Origin: Thermosulfuriphilus ammonigenes
GTDB taxonomy: Bacteria; Desulfobacterota; Thermodesulfobacteria; Thermodesulfobacteriales; ST65
Length of the DNA: 64,000 nucleotides
Assembly (NCBI RefSeq): GCF_011207455.1
Contig: NZ_CP048877.1
Coordinates: forward strand, 1,914,576-1,978,575
Direction: 5' to 3'
A program made the position numbers and the translations under genes. The notes under the pieces are model-generated. The model was not told the origin of the DNA and did not search any database. It saw only the letters and a program-made list of their open reading frames with translations. This document shows, in pieces, positions 33,647-41,730 of this stretch (position 1 is the stretch's first letter; every line of letters starts with the position of its first letter).

Positions 33647-35562
33647 AGGTCCTTCCGTCTCAAAACTCGCTTGTCTCCCACCCTTAAAGTGACCTTCTTT
33701 TGGTCTAGGTATTCTAACAGCGGGATCATATACTTTCGACTGGTGCCGGTGAGTTCGCGAAACTGGGCAATGGACATCTCCCCATGCCTTTTGAGGAAGG
33801 CCACCGTCTTTTTTTCTACCTCTTTGAGAACCTCAGAGTGAAAGTAGAGCCCCTCTTTGAGTCGAACTAGGCGTCCTTCCTGGACCAAATAATCGAAGAG
33901 TTTAATGGCCAGCTCAGGCTGGTCTCGAAAACGGGACAGGGCCTCATCGCGATCAGGCACCTTTAGCCCCGCCCGGCGAAAGACGGCTTCGATCTTTTGT
34001 TTAAGCCTCTCTTGATCTTCGGCCAGGATAATCTGGTGACTGGCCAGTCGAAGGACTTCCTGATCCTGGACGACCTTCTTCTCCCTGACTAACTCGCTAA
34101 GAAGGCGGGCAAAGGCCCGAGAATCCAATTCGGAGGGCAGGCGGCTGCGCAGCTCTTCCTTGGATAGACCGCGCATAAGGGGATTTTTTTGGTGGAAGGC
34201 CTCAAGACGCTGGCAGATAAGGTCCTTTAACTCCTGCCAGTGCTGACCTTCTATAAGAATTTCCCGTCCTTCGGCCTCAATTAGGACAATCTTTTTTTCC
34301 TTTTTAAGGTCCCTGAGGACTTCTTCGAGCTCCTTTCCAAAGAGGGCCGTGCGAATAGAGATCTCCTTGAGACTTAATCCTTTAAGAGCTGCCTGTCGCA
34401 GATGATAGAGAACCAGTTCATGGGGGCGGCCTTCTTTAAGGAGAGAGAGTTCTTCATAGTGTCGTGGCTGGGTACGTTTTCTCTTTGGCGGAAGAGGATT
34501 GAGGATCACCCCGCCGCCGATAGTAATTACCGGAGAGTAAGAACGAATAACGTAGTGATCGCCCCGCCATACAGCTACCGGATCTTCAAGACGGATCTGG
34601 GCCAAGGCCTCCCCACCCGGCGTAACCTCTTCGCAGCCAAAAAGGACTATCCGTCCCATGACCTCGTCTGTGCCCACATGAAACCGCACTCTAGAGCCTG
34701 TCTTAAGAGGGCGTTCATTTTCAGCCAGATAACGGAGATGGAGATCAAGGAGATAGCTGGGCCTCAGACTCTCCGGTTGACAGACCACATCTCCGCGGCG
34801 GAGGGCATCTTTCTCTAGCCCCTGAAGATTAAGGGCTGTTCGCTGTCCTGCCAGGGCTTCCTTTTGATCTTCTCCATAGACTTGGATGTTTCGCACCCGG
34901 GCCGAAAGTCGTCGGGGCATTATCTCTACCTGATCTCCCACCCTGATCCGACCAGAGATGGTGGTTCCGGTGACCACGGTTCCGAAACCTTTAACGCTGA
35001 AAACTCGATCTATGGGGAGACGGAAGGGGCCACCCTCGGACCGCTCTCGAACCTTGGCCACCAGTTCTGCCAGGGTCTTCTTTAACTCTTCAAGACCCTG
35101 ACCGGTGACTGCCGAAACAGCCACCATTGGTGCCCCTTCAAGAAAGGTTCCCCTGACAAAGTCTGACACATCCTCTTTTATTAACTCCAACCAGTCGTCT
35201 TCCACCAAATCGGCCTTGGTTAACACCACCAGGCCGCTTTTGACTCCCAGAAGATCACAGATAGCCAGATGTTCCCGGGTCTGGGGCATGACCCCTTCGT
35301 CAGCGGCCACTACCAGGGCGACTAAGTCAATGCCACTGGCTCCAGCCACCATGTTTTTAACAAAACGCTCATGTCCGGGCACATCGACTATCCCGATAAT
35401 CTCCCCGTTAGGGAGTCTAAGATGAGCAAACCCCAGCTCTATGGTGATTCCCCGAAGCTTTTCTTCCTTCAGACGATCGGTGTCTATCCCTGTCAAGGCC
35501 TTGACCAGGGTGGTCTTGCCATGGTCAATATGGCCAGCGGTACCAAGAATGATCTTTTTCAC
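33643..35562 (-). CDS. selB: Selenocysteine-specific translation elongation factor SelB
   Basis: A 639-residue GTPase that brings Sec-tRNA to UGA codons marked by a SECIS hairpin. The GTPase has [40 protein letters not shown] and TKADL. Domains II and III follow, then four winged-helix repeats (about 380-639) that bind the SECIS RNA. The start is GTG. Presence implies that this genome makes selenoproteins, often formate dehydrogenase or hydrogenase in this group. selA and selC are not in the window, and no candidate in-frame UGA was recognised here. Confidence 0.97.
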   Translation of the reverse strand: MKKIILGTAGHIDHGKTTLVKALTGIDTDRLKEEKLRGITIELGFAHLRLPNGEIIGIVDVPGHERFVKNMVAGASGIDLVALVVAADEGVMPQTREHLAICDLLGVKSGLVVLTKADLVEDDWLELIKEDVSDFVRGTFLEGAPMVAVSAVTGQGLEELKKTLAELVAKVRERSEGGPFRLPIDRVFSVKGFGTVVTGTTISGRIRVGDQVEIMPRRLSARVRNIQVYGEDQKEALAGQRTALNLQGLEKDALRRGDVVCQPESLRPSYLLDLHLRYLAENERPLKTGSRVRFHVGTDEVMGRIVLFGCEEVTPGGEALAQIRLEDPVAVWRGDHYVIRSYSPVITIGGGVILNPLPPKRKRTQPRHYEELSLLKEGRPHELVLYHLRQAALKGLSLKEISIRTALFGKELEEVLRDLKKEKKIVLIEAEGREILIEGQHWQELKDLICQRLEAFHQKNPLMRGLSKEELRSRLPSELDSRAFARLLSELVREKKVVQDQEVLRLASHQIILAEDQERLKQKIEAVFRRAGLKVPDRDEALSRFRDQPELAIKLFDYLVQEGRLVRLKEGLYFHSEVLKEVEKKTVAFLKRHGEMSIAQFRELTGTSRKYMIPLLEYLDQKKVTLRVGDKRVLRRKDL

Positions 35563-35647
35563 CTGGCTCTCTCCTCCCGGAATAGTTTGAAGCAGGGTCT
35601 TATTATTATCCTGAGGGCCAGGGGGCGTAAAGGAGGCGCTATTTTCG

Positions 35648-36766
35648 ATGGACCGTTACCTCAAATGGCGCTACGCCTTGGGGTTTTATCTCTTGTGTTT
35701 GGGGGCCTACTATGGGGCGCTTTATCTGATAAGTGCTCCTGGACCAGAGGGGGCGAAGCCCCAGATCGTCTATCTGCGTCCGGGGACTCCTTTTATTGAA
35801 GTGGCGCGAGAGCTGGAAGAACGGGGTCTTATCCGTAATCGTTATGCCTTTTTGGCCTTGGCCTACTTTCGAGGTCAAATAGACCAAATAAAGGCTGGGG
35901 AGTATGAGCTCTCAGCCAGTCAGCCAGCCGAGGTTATTCTGGATAAACTGGCTCGAGGTGAGGTTATTCAGCATATTGTTACCATCCCTGAGGGCTTTAA
36001 CGTGTATCAGATCGCCCGTTTGCTGGATAAAGCCGGTCTGGCCGAAAAAAAAGAGTTTCTGACTGCCTGCCGGGATAAAAAGTTTCTTAAAAACCTGGGA
36101 ATCAAGGCTGACTCCTGTGAAGGGTATCTTTTCCCTGACACTTACTATATCACCCGGGGAATGAGTGCCCGGGACATCATCAGCCAGATGGTAGAGCATT
36201 TCTGGGAAACCTGGGAAAAAAACAACTTTTCAGCCAGGGCAGAGGAGGTCGGCCTTTCGGTCCACGAAGTCATTACCCTGGCCTCTATTGTAGAAAAGGA
36301 GACTTACCTGGAGTCTGAGCGTCCTCTTATTGCCGGTGTCTTCTTTAACCGACTCAAACGGGGGATGCCTCTTCAGGCTGATCCCACGGTGAGATACGGG
36401 CTGACCAAGTTCAAACGTCGCCTCAGCCGCCGGGATCTCCGCCGGCCCAGCCCATATAATACCTACCTCAGGCCGGGTCTGCCCCCCGGGCCTATCGCCA
36501 ATCCAGGTCTGTCCTCCATTCGGGCGGTGCTTTGGCCAAGCAAGACCAAGTATCTTTACTTTGTGGCCAAACCCAACGGAGGACATCACTTTTCGCGGAC
36601 TCTCCGGGAACACAACCGGGCTGTGCGGCGCTACCGTCGCCGTCCTCGCCCCACTTTGTCCCACCAGAACACCCCCACCAGGGAGCTCAAAGAGGGCAAA
36701 AAAGGTAAAAAGGGGCAGAAAAAACAAGAAAAGAGACCTCCGGCCCCACCGACATCCTCTCACTGA
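35648..36766 (+). CDS. mltG: Endolytic murein transglycosylase MltG with basic C-terminal tail
   Basis: A 372-residue inner-membrane lytic transglycosylase that cleaves nascent glycan strands and sets their length. One helix (about 8-28) anchors it. A LysM-like region (about 40-105) precedes the YceG core with catalytic Glu216 in SIVEKET, then VFFNRLKRGMPLQADPTVRYG, PYNTYLRPGLPPGPIANPG and LYFVAKPNGGHHFS. The last about 45 residues are strongly Lys/Arg/Pro-rich, an unusual periplasmic tail that may bind anionic wall or membrane polymers. It starts with AAAGGAGG upstream and lies just before the mraZ promoter. Confidence 0.95.
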   Translation: MDRYLKWRYALGFYLLCLGAYYGALYLISAPGPEGAKPQIVYLRPGTPFIEVARELEERGLIRNRYAFLALAYFRGQIDQIKAGEYELSASQPAEVILDKLARGEVIQHIVTIPEGFNVYQIARLLDKAGLAEKKEFLTACRDKKFLKNLGIKADSCEGYLFPDTYYITRGMSARDIISQMVEHFWETWEKNNFSARAEEVGLSVHEVITLASIVEKETYLESERPLIAGVFFNRLKRGMPLQADPTVRYGLTKFKRRLSRRDLRRPSPYNTYLRPGLPPGPIANPGLSSIRAVLWPSKTKYLYFVAKPNGGHHFSRTLREHNRAVRRYRRRPRPTLSHQNTPTRELKEGKKGKKGQKKQEKRPPAPPTSSH

Positions 36767-36872
36767 TTTTCGTCTTCAAAGTGGATAATTCCCCCTCGGT
36801 CTTCTATTTATGCTCAAGATGTGGTGCTTTCTGATGTTTAATGCACAAAATGTGGATTAATTGGTTTTTTCC

Positions 36873-36901
36873 TTGACGGTGGAGGAGGGCTTAACTATAG
36901 T
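36873..36901 (+). promoter_or_regulatory. Promoter of the dcw (division and cell wall) cluster, Pmra
   Basis: TTGACG (36873-36878), an exact 17-base spacer and TATAGT (36896-36901) form a strong sigma-70 promoter. The predicted start at about 36908 lies inside the 10-bp-spaced MraZ boxes, so MraZ binding would compete with RNA polymerase. Confidence 0.8.
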
Positions 36902-36935
36902 GGCGCTGAGTGGGGCTAAGTGGGGTACAGGGGGG
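36901..36935 (+). promoter_or_regulatory. MraZ operator: four 10-bp-spaced TGGGG-type boxes
   Basis: Boxes TGGCG (36901-36905), TGGGG (36911-36915), TGGGG (36921-36925) and GGGGG (36931-36935) are separated by 5-base spacers, of which the first three read ctgag, ctaag and tacag. In E. coli the MraZ protein binds direct TGGGN repeats with the same 10-bp periodicity upstream of mraZ. The array starts at the last base of the -10 box and extends past the start point. Confidence 0.8.
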
Positions 36936-36968
36936 AGGCCAGACCGTGGCGGTGCCGAGGAGGGTCTC

Positions 36969-37427
36969 TTGTTTCGAGGGCGATCGGCCCATACGCTGGA
37001 CACTAAAGGGCGTCTCAGTATCCCGGCGCGCTTTCGCGACGTCTTGGTGGCTAAATATGATCAACGCCTTATCATCACCAATCTTCCTTACTGCCTGGTG
37101 GCCTATCCCTATGAAGAGTGGCGACGGATAGAGGAAAGATTCAGCCAGGAGCCTCTTCAGCGTCCAGAAGTCCAGCGTTTCCTGCGATTCTTTATTGCTT
37201 CAGCCGTAGAGTGTTCCCTAGACAAGCAGGGGCGAATCCTTATCCCTCCGCACCTTCGGGAGGAAGTGGGCATAGAAAGGGATGTCATTCTGCTGGGGCT
37301 CCTTAATCGTTTTGAGATCTGGTCCAAGGAGCGCTTAGAGGAAGAACTAAAGCAGGTTAGGGACAACTTTGAACACTACAGTGAATTCGTGGCCGACATC
37401 AACAGGCTTCCGGGAGGGGCATCATGA
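36969..37427 (+). CDS. mraZ: Transcriptional regulator MraZ
   Basis: A 152-residue double-AbrB-fold DNA-binding protein that forms octamer-like rings and represses the dcw promoter. Start TTG at 36969 gives MFRGRSAHTLDTKGRLSIPA, the family start, with GAGGAGG five to six bases upstream; a longer reading would add 36 residues unlike the family. The second repeat reads VECSLDKQGRILIPPHLRE. Its own operator (36901-36935) lies 34 bases upstream. The 3-prime end overlaps rsmH. Confidence 0.95.
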   Translation: MFRGRSAHTLDTKGRLSIPARFRDVLVAKYDQRLIITNLPYCLVAYPYEEWRRIEERFSQEPLQRPEVQRFLRFFIASAVECSLDKQGRILIPPHLREEVGIERDVILLGLLNRFEIWSKERLEEELKQVRDNFEHYSEFVADINRLPGGAS

Positions 37428-38307
37428 AACTGTCATGCCGCAGGAGGCCGTCTTGGCCCTTAAGGCCTCAGAGGGAGGGCTCTTTGTCGATGGCACCCTT
37501 GGTTTGGGAGGCCATACCGAGGCCATACTTAAGGCCTCTCCGGAGGCCCGGGTCATCGCTCTGGAATGGAATCAGGCCAGCCTGGAATTGGCTCGAAGGC
37601 GTTTGGCCTCCTATGGAGATCGGGTGGTCTTTGAACTCCGAAACTTCGCCCGGGTGGATGAGGTGCTTGAGGAGCTGGGAGTCAGGGAGGTTAAGGGGAT
37701 GATCCTGGACCTGGGGCTCTCCTCTTTTTTGATTGAAGGCTCTGGGAGGGGATTCAGCTTTTTAAAAGAGGAGCCCCTTGACATGCGTATGGATGAGGGT
37801 CTGAAAATCACGGCCAAGGATTTGGTAAATCGGCTCTCGGAAGCAGAGCTGGCCAAACTCATCTTTCGTTTGGGCGAGGAGCGTTTTGCCCGACGCATTG
37901 CTAAAGCCATTGTCAGGGCTCGTCAAAGACACCCTGTTGAAAACACCAAAGATCTGGCGGAGATCATCTCCCGGGCCGTCCCCTCGTGGTACCGGCATCG
38001 TCGGCGTCATCCGGCTACCAAGACCTTCCAGGCCCTCCGTCTGGCAGTGAACCGAGAGCTCGATAATCTGAACCGTTTTCTGGAAAAGGCCCCCGACTTC
38101 CTGACTTCGGGAGGAAGACTGGTGATCATCTCCTTTCATTCCCTGGAAGATCGTCTGGTAAAGCATCATTTTCGCCGGGACCCTCGTCTTAAAGTCATCA
38201 ATAAAAAGCCCTTGAGGCCATCTTCAGAGGAGGTTGCTCGCAACCCCAGGGCCCGCAGTGCCAAGATGCGGGTGGCTGAAAGGGTAAGGGAGGTCGATCA
38301 TGGGTAG
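37369..38307 (+). CDS. rsmH: 16S rRNA (cytosine-1402 N4)-methyltransferase
   Basis: A 312-residue SAM enzyme that methylates N4 of C1402, the same base whose ribose is methylated by RsmI encoded at 24782. It shows HHETVMPQEAV, GTLGLGGHTEAIL (SAM loop), ILDLGLSSFLIE, PLDMRMD and VISFHSLEDRLVKHHF. Start uncertain: TTG 37369 has AGGGA five bases upstream and is adopted; GTG 37381 is possible; ATG 37435 would lose the conserved N-terminal His motif. The adopted start overlaps mraZ by 59 bases. Confidence 0.95.
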   Translation: MNTTVNSWPTSTGFREGHHETVMPQEAVLALKASEGGLFVDGTLGLGGHTEAILKASPEARVIALEWNQASLELARRRLASYGDRVVFELRNFARVDEVLEELGVREVKGMILDLGLSSFLIEGSGRGFSFLKEEPLDMRMDEGLKITAKDLVNRLSEAELAKLIFRLGEERFARRIAKAIVRARQRHPVENTKDLAEIISRAVPSWYRHRRRHPATKTFQALRLAVNRELDNLNRFLEKAPDFLTSGGRLVIISFHSLEDRLVKHHFRRDPRLKVINKKPLRPSSEEVARNPRARSAKMRVAERVREVDHG

Positions 38308-38653
38308 ATCAGCCACCTTGAGGATGCCTCGACGGGAGGTTTTGGGGCCCCGTCAACTTCCGCTGAGGGGAAGAGGACGGGCTAAAAAAATCGAAGTTAA
38401 CTTGGCCTTGATATTGCTTGGGATGTTTTTGCTGGCCAGCGTTGCCATTTCGGCCACCATTGCCTATAAGCTTCATCAAATGAGTCAGATAGTGGCCTCT
38501 TTAGAGGCAGAATACGTAACGCTGGCCAAGCAAAGGCAAAAATTAGCCGATAAAGAGAAAAGACTACTTGATAAGAAGCGAATACTCGGTTTGGCTAAAA
38601 GATACCACGGCCTGCGAGAACCACGTCCGGGTCAGATTATCAGACTTGAATGA
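38300..38653 (+). CDS. ftsL: Cell division protein FtsL
   Basis: A 117-residue bitopic protein. A basic cytoplasmic start of 35 residues, one helix (about 35-58: ALILLGMFLLASVAISATIA) and a periplasmic heptad-rich coil (LEAEYVTLAKQRQKLADKEK) give the FtsL layout. The end GLREPRPGQIIRLE is the small conserved motif seen in FtsL of Desulfobacterota. FtsL links FtsQ with FtsW/FtsI. It overlaps rsmH by eight bases and lies 21 bases before the ftsI-like gene. Confidence 0.85.
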   Translation: MGRSATLRMPRREVLGPRQLPLRGRGRAKKIEVNLALILLGMFLLASVAISATIAYKLHQMSQIVASLEAEYVTLAKQRQKLADKEKRLLDKKRILGLAKRYHGLREPRPGQIIRLE

Positions 38654-38674
38654 GGATCGGCTGGAGGATTTTGG

Positions 38675-40243
38675 GTGATTACCATTAGACAAAGGCCCCG
38701 GAGGAAGAAAAAGAGGGTCCTCGCTGCGGCAGCGATAGTTGTCCTTCTGCTTGCTGGACTCTTTGGCCTATTCTTCCCCCGGGTCTCTCCCGGCCGCGGT
38801 GGCGAGGAGGGGGGCAAGGTGGAAGTCTCTCCCCCCCGAGCCCTCATTGTTGATCGTAGCAGCCGTGTCCTGGCTGAAACCAGGCCGGTCTATTCCCTCT
38901 ATGCCCGTCCCGTAAAGATAGATGAGCCAGAGAAGACGGCCGCTATTCTAGCCAAAGTGCTGCTTCAAAGTCCTGAGGAACTTCTTATCCGTTTTCGAAC
39001 TGAAAAGAGTTTAGTTTGGCTGGCTCAGAATCTATCACCGGCTAAGGTGGCTCAAATTCGGGCCCTTTCTCTGGAAGGGCTGACTCTTTGTGAGAGCTTC
39101 CAGCGACTTTATCCCCTCAATGCCTTAGGGGCCCATGTGCTTGGATTTGTCAACGAGAAGGGAGAAGGGCTTCTGGGAGTGGAAGGTTTTTATAACGATT
39201 ATCTTCTTCTCCCCGGAGAAAACTCCATTAGGCGCCGCCTGGTTCTCAACCTGGAGACATATCTTCAGTATCGCCTGGAGAAGGAGCTGGCTTATCTAAA
39301 GAAGAAGACCAAGGCTAGCCGGGCCACGGGGGTTATTATTGAGGCCCGCACTGGAGCCATTATGGCCATGGCTAGTCTGCCCACCTTTGACCCTAATCGC
39401 TTCTGGCAGGCTGCTGAGGAGGAGCTTCAGAATCTGGCTATCTCGGAAACTTTTCCCCTTAAGCCGGTATTGGATCCATTTTTAGAAATCCTGAACTCAC
39501 TTGAAGATTCCGATCCCCTTCGCTTTGCCTGGGCCCTTGGTTTTGGCAATCCCACTGGTGTAGACCTGGTTGGCGAAAGATCGGGAAGCTTCCCCCCTTC
39601 GGTAACAAACCTTGGGGACCTGGGCGATATTAGAGTTACCCCCCTTCAGTTAGCGCGGGCCTATGCGGCCTTGGTCAACGGAGGCCGTCTCTGTCGTCCC
39701 TATGTGGCTAAGGAGATCGTTGAGGGCAACCGTCAACTACTCCTCAACGTTCCTGCCTGTCAGCAAGTTATCTCCCAGAAGGCACTAGAAGGCCTTAGCC
39801 CTCAGCTGGTGGCCTCCGGCTACTCTTTCGGACCCAAACAGCGTCTTTACGTGGCCGCTTCGGCCATCCCCCAAGGATCCCCTAAGCTGGTAGAGGTCCT
39901 CCTCTTTACCGAGATTAGCGATACGGCGGAGGATTTTCTGACCCGGGCGGTGCCCCGGGTAATGAAGGTCCTTTACGCTACCTATCTTCACCCGCCCAAG
40001 GCCTTCGGCCTGGCCAAAAAGGTGACGATTAAGTCCCGCTCTGACCTGGCCCCCAAGAAGAAGACCCCAAGGCTTCCCAATCTTGTAGGGCTTACCCTAC
40101 GGGAGGCTGTGGAGAGGCTTCAACCCCTTGGAGTGCCATATCGTTTCCGAGGAACCGGAGTTGTTGTAGGGCAGAGCCCCAAACCAGGAACCAAGATTGA
40201 AAAGATAAAAGAATGCGAGATTATTCTCGGCCAACAAGGCTAA
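38675..40243 (+). CDS. FtsI-like protein lacking all transpeptidase catalytic motifs, with PASTA domain
   Basis: A 522-residue class B PBP relative in the ftsI place. The N-terminus has a basic patch and one helix (15-34). The pedestal (about 50-200) is normal (PPRALIVDRSSRVLAETRP, YPLNALGAHVLGFVN, GLLGVEGFYNDYL). The transpeptidase scaffold is recognisable: GVIIEARTGAIMAMASLPTF, then LGFGNPTGVDLVGE and VTPLQLARAYAALVNGG. The SxxK segment (normally EPGSTFK) is shortened to ISETFPLKP (256-264). The stretch with SxN between it and LGFG is missing (only about 24 residues remain of about 70-90). The KTG segment is also gone (GYSFGPKQRLYVAAS, 382-396). A PASTA domain (about 465-520) ends it. No frameshift explains this. 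Start GTG with GGAGG upstream. It should be a membrane scaffold, not a transpeptidase. Confidence 0.85.
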   Translation: MITIRQRPRRKKKRVLAAAAIVVLLLAGLFGLFFPRVSPGRGGEEGGKVEVSPPRALIVDRSSRVLAETRPVYSLYARPVKIDEPEKTAAILAKVLLQSPEELLIRFRTEKSLVWLAQNLSPAKVAQIRALSLEGLTLCESFQRLYPLNALGAHVLGFVNEKGEGLLGVEGFYNDYLLLPGENSIRRRLVLNLETYLQYRLEKELAYLKKKTKASRATGVIIEARTGAIMAMASLPTFDPNRFWQAAEEELQNLAISETFPLKPVLDPFLEILNSLEDSDPLRFAWALGFGNPTGVDLVGERSGSFPPSVTNLGDLGDIRVTPLQLARAYAALVNGGRLCRPYVAKEIVEGNRQLLLNVPACQQVISQKALEGLSPQLVASGYSFGPKQRLYVAASAIPQGSPKLVEVLLFTEISDTAEDFLTRAVPRVMKVLYATYLHPPKAFGLAKKVTIKSRSDLAPKKKTPRLPNLVGLTLREAVERLQPLGVPYRFRGTGVVVGQSPKPGTKIEKIKECEIILGQQG

Positions 40244-41730
40244 AAAGTCTGAAAGATCTGGTCCGGGGGCTTCCCCAGGCCAGAGTCTTGAGGCCGGAGG
40301 TGATGGTTTCGGCCATCACCGATGACTCCCGCAAGGTCGTTCCCGGGGCCCTTTTTGTGGCTATTCCCGGCAGGCGGGTGGATGGCCACCGCTTTGTCAA
40401 ACAGGCCCTGGATAAGGGAGCCGTGGCCCTGGCCGTGGCGGAAGGTCGCCTCTTGGAGCAACATATTCCGGCCGGGATTCTCCTCCCGGATACCCGTCAG
40501 GCCTTAGGATACCTGGCGGCGTCCTTTTATGATCATCCCAGTGAATATCTGACCTTGGTGGCCGTCACCGGTACTAATGGCAAGACCACCCTGACGTATC
40601 TTCTAGAGCAGATCTTCTCTGAGGCTGGTTTTGCCTGCGGAGTCATCGGGACTATCGAGTATCGGGGAAGAGGGTTTCGGGATGTGGCCACCCAAACTAC
40701 TCCCGGGGCAATAGAACTTCAGAGGCTTCTTGCAACCTTTAAGGAAAGGGGAGTCAAATTTGTGGCCCTTGAGGCCTCATCTCATGGTCTGGAGCAGGGC
40801 CGCCTAAATGGAACCAGGGTCTCGGCGGCTATTTTTACCAATCTCAGCCGAGATCACCTAGACTACCATGGTCATTTTGAGGCCTATTATGCGGCCAAAA
40901 AGCGGCTTTTCCTTGAGCACTTGGCTGGTCCGGCCCTGATTAACCTCGATGATCCTTACGGCCAGCGATTGGCCAAGGAGCTTTCTGGCCCGGTGATCAC
41001 CTTTGGCCTTCAGAATGGAGACATTAGAGGACGAATTCTTAAGGCCGATCTCTCGGGAACCCATCTGGAAATAAGGGGGGCCTTTGGGAAGCTGCTTCTA
41101 ACAAGCCCCCTTGTTGGTGCCTTTCAGGCAGAAAACCTCCTGGCAGCCTTTGCCTGCGGCCTCTCTTTGGGGCTTGAGCCTGAGGTTATTGCTGATGCCC
41201 TTTCTCGGGCCTCCGGGCCACCAGGACGTTTGGAAGCGATAAAAAATCCCTTTGGGTTTTCTGTCTTGGTTGACTATGCCCATACCCCAGAGGCCCTCTC
41301 TAGAGTTCTTGAGACTCTTCGCCAAATGACCCCTGGTCGGCTGTTGGTGGTCTTTGGTTGTGGAGGGGATCGGGATCAGGGCAAACGTCCCCTTATGGGA
41401 CAGGTGGCCGGGGAGAAGGCCGACCTTGTTTTCCTTACCTCGGACAATCCTCGCTCTGAGCCCCCAGATCAGATCCTTGAGGAGATAAAGAGGGGGCTTA
41501 AAAGAACGGAGACTCCCTATCATCTGATTGTCTCCCGTCAGGAGGCCATTTATCTGGCCATCAATGAGGCTGAACCCGGAGATTGTGTTCTTATTGCCGG
41601 CAAAGGCCATGAAACCTACCAGGAGATAGCTGGTAAGCGGCGGCCATTTGATGACCGCAAGGTGGCCCGGGCTGCGCTGGCCTTCAGGGCCATGGGACAA
41701 GAAGCTCTGAAAGAGGTGGCAGGTATCTGA
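40213..41730 (+). CDS. murE: UDP-MurNAc-tripeptide synthetase (meso-DAP adding)
   Basis: A 505-residue Mur ligase that adds the third peptide residue. P-loop AVTGTNGKTTLTYLLEQ, TTPGAIELQRLLA, EASSHGLEQGRLNG and VDYAHTPEALSRVLETL are standard. The DNPR motif (TSDNPRSEPP) is the marker for meso-diaminopimelate rather than lysine. The ATG overlaps the ftsI-like end by 31 bases and murF begins directly after the stop. Confidence 0.97.
   Translation: MRDYSRPTRLKSLKDLVRGLPQARVLRPEVMVSAITDDSRKVVPGALFVAIPGRRVDGHRFVKQALDKGAVALAVAEGRLLEQHIPAGILLPDTRQALGYLAASFYDHPSEYLTLVAVTGTNGKTTLTYLLEQIFSEAGFACGVIGTIEYRGRGFRDVATQTTPGAIELQRLLATFKERGVKFVALEASSHGLEQGRLNGTRVSAAIFTNLSRDHLDYHGHFEAYYAAKKRLFLEHLAGPALINLDDPYGQRLAKELSGPVITFGLQNGDIRGRILKADLSGTHLEIRGAFGKLLLTSPLVGAFQAENLLAAFACGLSLGLEPEVIADALSRASGPPGRLEAIKNPFGFSVLVDYAHTPEALSRVLETLRQMTPGRLLVVFGCGGDRDQGKRPLMGQVAGEKADLVFLTSDNPRSEPPDQILEEIKRGLKRTETPYHLIVSRQEAIYLAINEAEPGDCVLIAGKGHETYQEIAGKRRPFDDRKVARAALAFRAMGQEALKEVAGI

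Noticed and set aside
36230..36763. A 177-codon minus-strand frame antisense to mltG
   Set aside because: Entirely within mltG, arginine- and glycine-rich shadow composition, no motif.
39430..39560. A frameshift hiding the FtsI SxxK and SxN motifs
   Set aside because: The frame is continuous and only about 24 codons separate ISETFPLKP from LGFGNPTG, too short to hold the missing segment in any frame.
41098..41700. A 200-codon minus-strand frame antisense to murE
   Set aside because: Shadow of murE with no recognisable domain and no start site; long antisense frames are common in GC-biased genes.
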